A stretch of 64,000 nucleotides of DNA from Campylobacter anatolicus (GTDB lineage Bacteria; Campylobacterota; Campylobacteria; Campylobacterales; Campylobacteraceae). The notes under the pieces are model-generated. The model was not told the origin of the DNA, searched no databases, and was given only the letters and a program-made list of their open reading frames with translations. Shown here piece after piece: positions 57,357 to 64,000 of the stretch. The stretch spans positions 248,001 through 312,000 of the forward strand of contig NZ_JAGSSY010000003.1 in the NCBI RefSeq assembly GCF_018145655.1. The letters run 5' to 3'. Both the position numbers and the translations under genes were made by a program. Positions within the stretch are counted from its first letter, which is position 1. The number at the start of each line of letters is the position of its first letter.

Positions 57357-59309
57357 CTAGCCATTTCGCAAAGTCTGTAAAAACTGCATATGCCTACGAT
57401 ACTGCTCTATCACGTCATTTATGATAGTCGCCTCACTCCAACCAAGTATGTCATAATCCTGTCCACCCTCTTTTAAAAACACCTCCGCTCTATAATACAA
57501 ATCATCTCCACCTAAAAAATTTGTATAATCAGGGCTTTGTCTTTTTATAAGTTTTACGCCATAGTAAAAATCCATCTCATCACCAAGCCCGACTATAATC
57601 TCTATAAATTTATCCTGATCGTTTTTAATTATCTTTGCTTTTAGCGAATTTTTTTCAAACTCTACTTTAAGCTCGTCAAAAACTCGTATGAGCGTATCAT
57701 TTATAAATCTGTCTGCACTCCGTTTATTTGGTAAATTTATAATCGCTGCTAATCTCTCCTGCCACGACTTTGACATCTCAGAGAGTGGCATATTTGAAAA
57801 CACGCTTTGAGTGTGCTTTTTAAGTACATCTACACGTAACGCCCTAAATAGGCCAAATATCGCCATCATAAGTGCTATCGTAAATGGTAACGCCGCCGAG
57901 ATTGTCATCGCTTGAAGCGAGGCAAGTCCACCATTCATCATAAGTACACAAGCGACCACACCAACGCTAAGTCCCCAGAAAATTTTCTGCCACATTGGGG
58001 TATTGTCCTTACCATTTGAACAAAGCATATTCATCACCATCGCACCAGAGTCAGCCGAAGTAATAAAAAATACCGCTACCATCAAAACCACGATCGTACC
58101 TAAAACACTAGAAAAGTTAAACTTATCTAAAAACATGAAAATAGCCATTGAGCTATCAGAGTTTGCGACATTTGCAAGCTCTATAAAGCCATTTTGCACC
58201 ATTTCAATTGCACTATTACCAAAAAATGTCATCCACATAAATGTAAAACCAGTCGGCACGAGTAATACTCCGATGATGAACTCACGTATCGTTCTGCCCT
58301 TTGAAATTTTAGCGATAAAAAGCCCTACAAATGGCGACCATGATAGCCACCAAGCCCAGTAAAGTAACGTCCAACCGCCTAGCCAAGTATCCTTACCCTT
58401 ATCATATGCGTAAAGGTTAAGCGTGTTTGAGATGAGCGTTGAGATATACTTACCACTATTTTCAACTAAACTTTGCAAAAGATGTGTAGTATGGCCTAAA
58501 AATAGTATAAAAAGCATAAAAACAATAGCTACAAATATATTTAAATTTGAAAGGAATTTTATACCTTTATCGACGCCACTAGCCGCCGAAATGGTTGCTA
58601 AAATACACAATACAAAAAGTAACGTGATATTCATATTTGGCACACCATACATATATGTAAGCCCGGTATTGACCTGCACTACACCATATCCAAGTGATGT
58701 AGCGATACCAAAAAGTGTGGCAACTACGGCAAATACATCAATCGCATCGCCCCATATACCAAAAATTTTATCTCCTATAATCGGATAAAATGCAGAGCGT
58801 AGTGTAAGTGGCAAGTTGTGTCTATATGCAAAAAATGCAAGTATTAAAGCCACGATCGCATATGTCGCCCACGCACCAAACCCCCAGTGAAAAAAGGTAA
58901 TATTCATCGCTTGTCTAGCTGCACCGATCGTCTCGGCAGTGCCAACAGGCGGATGCGTATAGTGCATAAGCGGCTCACTCACACCAAAAAATACAAGTCC
59001 TATCCCCATACCAGCGGCAAAAAGCATAGAAAACCAAGATATGTTTTTAAACTCAGGCTTTGAGTGATCAGCTCCTAGCTTAATCTCTCCAAATTTAGAA
59101 AATCCCAAAATCGCGATCGCAATTAAAATAATCGCAATTGATAAAACGTAGAACCAACCAAAATTTTTTGTTATAAAATTCTGTGCATATTTAAAACACT
59201 CAAATGAAAAATCCGGTGCGACAACTGAAAAAATCGCAACAAAAAATATCACAAATATAGACGGATAAAATACATTTGGATTAAATTTAGCCAACTTTGT
59301 CTGTGTCAT
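57357..59309 (-). CDS. BCCT family betaine/carnitine/choline transporter (BetT-like)
   Basis: A Na+ or proton-coupled osmolyte transporter of 650 residues. Twelve TM helices occupy about residues 14-515. GMGIGLVFFGVSEPLMHY is near residue 100, and the Trp-rich core WTLLYWAWWLSWSPF with GLFIAKISKGRT is at about 318-345, the substrate-binding and signature region. A C-terminal cytosolic domain of about 125 residues, like that of BetT, is probably regulatory. It likely imports choline, betaine or a related trimethylammonium compound for osmoprotection. A downstream gap of 71 bases separates it from the NSS gene. Confidence 0.92.
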   Translation of the reverse strand: MTQTKLAKFNPNVFYPSIFVIFFVAIFSVVAPDFSFECFKYAQNFITKNFGWFYVLSIAIILIAIAILGFSKFGEIKLGADHSKPEFKNISWFSMLFAAGMGIGLVFFGVSEPLMHYTHPPVGTAETIGAARQAMNITFFHWGFGAWATYAIVALILAFFAYRHNLPLTLRSAFYPIIGDKIFGIWGDAIDVFAVVATLFGIATSLGYGVVQVNTGLTYMYGVPNMNITLLFVLCILATISAASGVDKGIKFLSNLNIFVAIVFMLFILFLGHTTHLLQSLVENSGKYISTLISNTLNLYAYDKGKDTWLGGWTLLYWAWWLSWSPFVGLFIAKISKGRTIREFIIGVLLVPTGFTFMWMTFFGNSAIEMVQNGFIELANVANSDSSMAIFMFLDKFNFSSVLGTIVVLMVAVFFITSADSGAMVMNMLCSNGKDNTPMWQKIFWGLSVGVVACVLMMNGGLASLQAMTISAALPFTIALMMAIFGLFRALRVDVLKKHTQSVFSNMPLSEMSKSWQERLAAIINLPNKRSADRFINDTLIRVFDELKVEFEKNSLKAKIIKNDQDKFIEIIVGLGDEMDFYYGVKLIKRQSPDYTNFLGGDDLYYRAEVFLKEGGQDYDILGWSEATIINDVIEQYRRHMQFLQTLRNG

Positions 59310-59452
59310 TTTATCTCCTTTTATAGTTTAAATTTACTATAGCTATTAAATGTTAGTGTGGAAAATTTAATAATACTATTAGCAAGAGGACTCAAACAAA
59401 ATAGCATAAAAAGATAAAATTTTTCATAAACTCACTTTTTAAAATTTATATT

Positions 59453-59590
59453 TTATAAAATAGTAGTGATAATTTTACGGGGTTTTAAATAATATCCAAA
59501 GCCATCAAAATATTCAAAATTTAACTGCATCAATGTAAACACAACTACCTCTTTAATGCTGTTAAAGTCTTGAACTTTTATAAATTTACT
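59453..59590 (-). other. Possible small open frame or decayed gene downstream of the ABC-F gene
   Basis: On the minus strand, right after the ABC-F stop, a 44-codon open frame contains DFNSIKEVVVFTLMQLNFEY and ends at a TAA at 59455-59453. Possible starts are GTG and ATG codons within it, without a good ribosome binding site. Further on, a short frame MKNFIFLCYFV stops at once. The composition looks coding, but the length is not beyond chance. Nothing else is seen in the 59310-59589 gap. Confidence 0.25.
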
Positions 59591-61527
59591 TAAATAGCTT
59601 TAGTCTCCAAGCTCTCAGCCACTTCAAGCACTTCAAAATACTCATTTTCTAGCCGTTCAAGCTCCACATTTTTCGCTTCTAGCTCGTCATTTAGTGTTTT
59701 TAAGCCGATTTTTTGATAAATTTGCGGATCGCTAAGTGCTGCATTTAGCTCATTTATCCGTCCTTGCACAGCATCTATGAGCTCTGGATACTCGTTTAAA
59801 ATTTTATTTTGTTTATAGCTTAACTTTATGCTTTTATTTTTTTGGCTCTGCTCAATATTTTGACTCAACTCTTTTTCGTATGAATTTAGCTCATCAAGCT
59901 CATCTTTTAACTCTAAAAACGCAGAATATTCGTTATGCACGATCTCTATCTTTTCACCCTCAAACGCCCAAAGTTTATTTGAAATTTTATCCACAAAATA
60001 GCGATCGTGGCTTACAAATATGATCGCTCCTTCAAAGCTTTGTAGATAGTCTTCTAATATATTTATAGTAGCTATATCAAGGTCATTTGTCGGCTCATCA
60101 AGCACCAAGCAGTCGTATTCTTTAGTAAAAAGCAAAGCAAGTGCTAGACGATTTTTCTCTCCACCGCTTAACACACTAACCGGTTTATCTAAAAACTCCT
60201 TTGGAAATAGAAAATTTTTAAGATATCCAAAAACGTGCATATTTCGCCCACGTACCAGCACATGATCGCCACCATTTGGACAAAATACCTCTATCAAACT
60301 CTTATCATCATTTATACTCGTTCTTGCCTGATCAAAGTAGCCTACACGCACATCACCACGCTTGATCTCACCACTACTAGCACTCATCTCACCAAGTAAA
60401 ATTTTTAAAAGTGTGCTTTTACCACTACCATTTCGTCCGACTATAGCGATACGCTCACCCTGTAAAACTCTTGCATCAAAGCCCTTAAATAGCACTTTAC
60501 CGTTTAAATTTATACCCAAATTTTTAAACTCAAATAACATTTTTTTACGGTTTGTGCTTTGTGTTTGATTAAAATTCTTACTCGCACGCTCAAGCTCTAG
60601 TTTAACACGACGTATTATGCCAGGATTTTTCTTCGCCTCCTCACGCATCTTTAGCACTCGCTCTTTTCGCCCTTCGTTACGCTTTAGCCTTGCTTTTACG
60701 CCACGTCTTAACCACTCCTCTTCGCCTCTTAGCTGCTTTAAAAGCGTCTCATGTGATTTGGTAAGCGAAGCTAAAATTTCTTGCTTTTTAGCCAAATAAT
60801 TTGCATATCCACCATAAAAACTAGCAAGTTTTGCCCCATCTATCTCAACCGTGCGAGTAGCAAGTGCATCTATAAAGTAGCGATCGTGACTGATAAAAAC
60901 TATGCTTTGGCGTGAGTTTTTCAGCATATTTTCTAAAAATCTCACCATATAAACATCAAGGTGATTCGTCGGCTCATCAAGTAACAACACATCAGGCTTT
61001 TTAAGCAACAATGCTCCAAGTGCCACGCGTCGGATCTCGCCACCACTTAGTGAGCAAACAGCTCGATTTTCATACTCTTTTAAGCTAAAATATTCAAGTA
61101 CCTGCTCTATTTTACGCTCTATATCCCAGCCCTCCTTTGCCTCTATAAATTTAAAAAGCTCATCTTGATGCATTTGCAAATCACGATTTTCAGGATCTTT
61201 TGCACATTTTATTAGTGCTTGCTCATACTCACTTCGTGCAGTAAAAATTTCATCAAGCTCTCGGCTCAATGCCTCTTTTACGCTCAAACTCTCATCAAAT
61301 TTTGGCGTTTGAGCCAACATTGCTACATTTATGCCATTTTGCCTTATCACACGCCCGCTATCAGGTTCGTAAATACCACTAATAATTTTCATCAACGTGC
61401 TTTTACCACCGCCATTTTTACCTACGATTGCGATACGCTCACGCTCATTTAAACTAAAATTTACCTCGTTTAATATCTCATTTGAACCAAATTTTTTACT
61501 AATTTCTATAAGATCTATTAATGCCAC
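59590..61527 (-). CDS. ABC-F family ATPase (Uup-like)
   Basis: A 645-residue soluble protein with two ABC domains and no membrane part. Domain 1 has Walker A GKNGGGKST (36-44) and signature SLSGGEIRR; domain 2 has GRNGSGKST and VLSGGEKNR. The interdomain arm (about 220-310) and a C-terminal coiled coil (about 535-645) fit the Uup type of ABC-F proteins, which act on the ribosome or on DNA. Both catalytic glutamates in DEPTNHLD and DEPTNDLD are intact. It lies alone upstream of the BCCT gene. Confidence 0.93.
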   Translation of the reverse strand: MALIDLIEISKKFGSNEILNEVNFSLNERERIAIVGKNGGGKSTLMKIISGIYEPDSGRVIRQNGINVAMLAQTPKFDESLSVKEALSRELDEIFTARSEYEQALIKCAKDPENRDLQMHQDELFKFIEAKEGWDIERKIEQVLEYFSLKEYENRAVCSLSGGEIRRVALGALLLKKPDVLLLDEPTNHLDVYMVRFLENMLKNSRQSIVFISHDRYFIDALATRTVEIDGAKLASFYGGYANYLAKKQEILASLTKSHETLLKQLRGEEEWLRRGVKARLKRNEGRKERVLKMREEAKKNPGIIRRVKLELERASKNFNQTQSTNRKKMLFEFKNLGINLNGKVLFKGFDARVLQGERIAIVGRNGSGKSTLLKILLGEMSASSGEIKRGDVRVGYFDQARTSINDDKSLIEVFCPNGGDHVLVRGRNMHVFGYLKNFLFPKEFLDKPVSVLSGGEKNRLALALLFTKEYDCLVLDEPTNDLDIATINILEDYLQSFEGAIIFVSHDRYFVDKISNKLWAFEGEKIEIVHNEYSAFLELKDELDELNSYEKELSQNIEQSQKNKSIKLSYKQNKILNEYPELIDAVQGRINELNAALSDPQIYQKIGLKTLNDELEAKNVELERLENEYFEVLEVAESLETKAI

Positions 61528-61658
61528 AAAATTTCCTTAAAATTTAAAGATATGATTTTAACCAAATTTAAATTTATATTGCTTGAAATTTATAAAGCTA
61601 AAGTGTAAGTGTATTTTCATATTTTTTTGCTAAAATTACGCCTTTAAAAGGTAATTTT

Positions 61659-62978
61659 ATGAACTTATCGCTTAAAAAACTTACTATTCCTATCTTTATT
61701 GATATGTTTTTACACTTTATCACACTCATTATTAACACGTATATGGTTACAAAAGTTAGTGTCCACTTAGTCGGTGCTATGGGTGCTGGTAATCAAGTTA
61801 TGGATCTATTTATGACTATTTTTAGCTTTCTTAGCGTTGGATGTTCTGTCGTCATCGCACAAGCACTAGGAGCTAAAAATCACAATCTTGCAAAACGCGT
61901 CATACACGCATCTATAACGTTTAATACCATCTTAGGATTTGGCTGTGCCGTGCTTATCTATTTTTTCGGATATGAAATTTTAGAGCTTTTAAACGTCCCG
62001 GCCGATACTCAGCAAGAGAGCTTTAACTACTTGCATATGCTCGGACTTGCTCTTGCATTCGATGGCATAGGTATGGTTATAGCTGCTGTGTTACGTGTAT
62101 ATAACTTCGCAACTGCAGTTATGCTAGTCTCACTTTTAATGAATGTCATTACACTTTTTGGCAATGCTATTGCCCTTTTTGGCTGGTTTGATTTACCAAA
62201 CTACGGACTTTATGGTGTGGCTATTAGTACTATTATAGGGCGATTTATCGGCGTTATCGTGCTTTTAGTGCTACTTGTTAAGTTGGCAAAGGTGAGAGTT
62301 TATATCCAAAGATTATTTACATTACAATTTAAAATTTTAAATAAAATTCTAGCCGTTGGTCTGCCAAGTGCTGGAGAAAATTTGCTCTGGATGGGGCAAT
62401 ATATGGTCGCTTTTGGTTTTGTTGCGAGTATGGGCGAAGCAAGTTTGTCGGTGCAGACGATATACTTTCAAATTTCACTTATTATAATGCTCTGTGGTGC
62501 AAGTATTAGTGTAGCAAATGAGGTCATCGTGGGACATTTAGTCGGTGCTTTAAGATTTAATGAGGCTTACAAACGGACGTTTCGTGCTTTGAGTATAGGT
62601 ATAACTGCGACTAGTGTGGTTGTAATAGTTGTGTTTTTTACTAAACACCATATAATGGCGGAGCTAAATTTGACAGATGAGCTTAAAAGCATTATGTTGC
62701 CACTCTTTACACTCTCGCTCGTGCTTGAGACTGGACGGACGTTTAATATAGTCATCGTAAATGCCCTACGTGCCAGCGGTGATGCAAAATTTCCACTAAT
62801 GAGTGGCCTTGCTTTTATGTGGGGGCTAAGCCTGCCACTCGGATATTTTTTAGGTATATATCTTGGCTGGGGGATTTTGGGCGTTTGGATAGGCTTTTGC
62901 ACAGATGAGTGGGTACGAGGACTTGTTAATACTTGGCGTTGGAAGAGCCGAAAATGGCAGAGCAAAAGGTTGGTTTAG
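61659..62978 (+). CDS. MATE family efflux transporter
   Basis: A multidrug/toxin extrusion transporter of 439 residues with 12 TM helices in two related halves. It starts LKKLTIPIFIDMFLHFITLI and includes GMGAGNQV-like (VGAMGAGNQVMDLF) and the second-half GLPSAGENLLWMGQYM. Such proteins use Na+ or H+ to export cationic compounds. It is divergent from the ABC-F gene, with AAAAGGTA before the ATG. The substrate is unknown, and a NorM-type or DinF-type subgroup cannot be set by eye. Confidence 0.9.
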   Translation: MNLSLKKLTIPIFIDMFLHFITLIINTYMVTKVSVHLVGAMGAGNQVMDLFMTIFSFLSVGCSVVIAQALGAKNHNLAKRVIHASITFNTILGFGCAVLIYFFGYEILELLNVPADTQQESFNYLHMLGLALAFDGIGMVIAAVLRVYNFATAVMLVSLLMNVITLFGNAIALFGWFDLPNYGLYGVAISTIIGRFIGVIVLLVLLVKLAKVRVYIQRLFTLQFKILNKILAVGLPSAGENLLWMGQYMVAFGFVASMGEASLSVQTIYFQISLIIMLCGASISVANEVIVGHLVGALRFNEAYKRTFRALSIGITATSVVVIVVFFTKHHIMAELNLTDELKSIMLPLFTLSLVLETGRTFNIVIVNALRASGDAKFPLMSGLAFMWGLSLPLGYFLGIYLGWGILGVWIGFCTDEWVRGLVNTWRWKSRKWQSKRLV

Positions 62979-62997
62979 ACAATCCTCTTATCCAAAA

Positions 62998-63083
62998 ACT
63001 AACTCCAACAACAACTCTATCCATTATGTTATAATCTATGTAAAAAGGATTATAACATAGCAATCTGAGTTAGTTGAGTTAGT
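62998..63083. repeat. Nested inverted repeat after the MATE gene
   Basis: The outer arms are ACTAACTCCAAC (62998-63009) and GTTGAGTTAGT (63073-63083), with one missing base. The inner arms TATGTTATAATC (63025-63036) and GATTATAACATA (63048-63059) are a perfect 12-base match around an 11-base loop. It could terminate MATE transcription, though no T-run follows, or be a small decayed mobile element. The rest of the 62979-63350 gap shows no gene I recognise. Confidence 0.65.
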
Positions 63084-63312
63084 ATAATAAAACAAACTAC
63101 ATATTGTAGTAAAAGCCATAAGTATAATTTTAAACAAAAAGTAGTGCTAAAATTAGATATTCTAAGAAAGAGTATAAGGACTAATGGCATTTCATAAGAC
63201 ATTAATAGTTAAGAATATCAATGCTTAACATACGCTAAAAATCAATAAAATGATAATAATAAATTTTTACATCAAACTTTTAAAATTTAGCTAATATTAT
63301 CCTAAAATATCT

Positions 63313-63318
63313 TATAAT
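63313..63318 (+). promoter_or_regulatory. -10 box for the gene at 63351
   Basis: TATAAT lies 33 bases before the ATG, with GGAG as ribosome binding site at about 63340. Confidence 0.55.
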
Positions 63319-63350
63319 CAAATTTAAATTTTACTTTAAATGGAGAAAAG

Positions 63351-63665
63351 ATGGATCACAACGCACTTTTGACACAGCTTGGATACAACGTAGATAAGAG
63401 CACTAGTGAACAAATAAAGAGAATTTTAAACAATACCGATGGATTAACCGCTGAAAATGTCATCGCACTAAATGATCGCCTAAAACCGCACCTTTGCTTT
63501 GTCGCGATGAGTGGAAGTGAAGATAGATTCAAGATAAAAAATGTCGCAAGTGTCGCAGAGATAAAAAAACGAGTAGATGAGATCATTGTTGAATGGGCAC
63601 AAAAATACAAGATGAATCTTAAAGAGATAAACGATACAACTTACTATATACTCGGTAAAATTTAA
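63351..63665 (+). CDS. Small soluble protein of unknown function
   Basis: A 104-residue cytosolic protein, helix-rich at the N-terminus (LLTQLGYNVDKSTSEQIKRI), with a later strand region HLCFVAMSGSEDRFKIK and a helical C-terminus. No catalytic motif or membrane segment is seen and I recognise no family. It has its own TATAAT promoter and a GGAG ribosome site. It precedes the Sel1 lipoprotein gene by 9 bases and is probably in one operon with it. Confidence 0.7.
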   Translation: MDHNALLTQLGYNVDKSTSEQIKRILNNTDGLTAENVIALNDRLKPHLCFVAMSGSEDRFKIKNVASVAEIKKRVDEIIVEWAQKYKMNLKEINDTTYYILGKI

Positions 63666-63674
63666 GGCCAAATT

Positions 63675-64000
63675 ATGACAAAAAGCGTTATAGTCGCGAT
63701 TTTAGCAATACTATTTTTTACAGGTTGTTTTCAAACATCACGTATCTCACTACCGAATCAAGGCGATCTAACCTCTAGTTCACAAACTTCAGAAGACCTC
63801 TGGCAAAAAGAGCAAACACCAAAAATAGAAGAGAGCAAACAGCAAATTTCTAAAAATGCCATAACTATCTTAACACCAAAATGTGATGATGGCGATATGG
63901 CAGCATGCAATGACACTGGAGCAAACTATGAGTTTTTAAAAAACTACGAAAATGCTTTTAAATTTTATGAGATAGCTTGCAATGGTGGCGTAGAGCTTGG
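63675..64000 (+). CDS. Sel1/HcpA-like cysteine-rich lipoprotein, N-terminal part (cut by window edge)
   Basis: The visible 108 residues begin MTKSVIVAILAILFFTGCFQ, a lipoprotein signal with the acylated cysteine in FTGC. A Ser/Thr/Gln-rich linker follows, then CDDGDMAACNDTG and KNYENAFKFYEIACNGG, the start of Sel1-like repeats with the paired cysteines of the Helicobacter HcpA type. It is cut by the end of the window, so length and number of repeats are unknown. Nine bases separate it from the unknown gene upstream. Confidence 0.82.
   Translation, partial: MTKSVIVAILAILFFTGCFQTSRISLPNQGDLTSSSQTSEDLWQKEQTPKIEESKQQISKNAITILTPKCDDGDMAACNDTGANYEFLKNYENAFKFYEIACNGGVEL

Overview
The window is an AT-rich, densely coding stretch of an epsilonproteobacterial (Campylobacterota) chromosome, most likely a Campylobacter that is not C. 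jejuni. The evidence is gene content and order. Five blocks match, from memory, C. jejuni neighbourhoods: hemA-polyprenyl synthase-Cj0540-Cj0539; cprS-cprR-htrA-cbpA-hspR; lolE-secA-lolA-Cj0944-helicase-lipoprotein; Cj0691-ftsL-like-rsmH-ppiD-like-ftsA-ftsZ; and purH-dnaJ-like-purL followed by mnmE-jag-yidC-yidD-rnpA-rpmH-UDG-Cj0964-ybgC. Promoters show extended TATAAT -10 boxes without clear -35 boxes, as is usual in this group. I saw no rRNA, tRNA, CRISPR array, prophage or intact insertion sequence. No database search was run, so C. jejuni gene numbers are recollection.

Layout. 1-2.8 kb (minus): hemA start, polyprenyl diphosphate synthase and small genes. 2.9-4.2 kb: metY. 4.7-8.6 kb (minus): K+/H+ antiporter, an unknown protein and the CprS/CprR two-component system. 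9.4-12.2 kb: the envelope and heat-stress group htrA, cbpA and hspR, with a HAIR-like operator before cbpA. 12.4-20.9 kb: secretion and lipoprotein sorting (lolE, secA, lolA), a PIF1-like helicase and a large lipoprotein joining NlpC/P60 and M15 peptidase domains. 21-31.3 kb: DUF523, D-amino acid aminotransferase, FUSC membrane protein, an FtsL candidate, rsmH, a degenerate class II aldolase, a PpiD-like protein, ftsA and ftsZ.

31.7-34.7 kb (minus): a DUF2249, 12-TM heme-copper-oxidase-like and DUF59 operon, next to a secreted MsrA-MsrB fusion. 35.2-40.8 kb: purL and purH with two protein quality-control genes between them. 41.2-44.2 kb: a TonB-dependent receptor with a Fur-like box. 44.4-49.3 kb: rpmH-rnpA-yidD-yidC-jag-mnmE. 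49.4-64 kb: a family 4 UDG, periplasmic protein, YbgC thioesterase, a chemoreceptor with a CxxCH heme motif, prmC, an M48 protease, NSS and BCCT transporters, an ABC-F ATPase, a MATE exporter and the start of a Sel1 lipoprotein.

Most genes are housekeeping and lie in tight, often overlapping operons. The less ordinary points are decayed genes in the larger gaps (one recognisably a RelE toxin), a probable ATT start for rnpA inside rpmH, the heme c chemoreceptor, the DUF2249/oxidase-like/DUF59 operon, an aldolase that has lost its metal ligands beside the division genes, and a double peptidoglycan hydrolase. I did not find a convincing new defence or mobile system.
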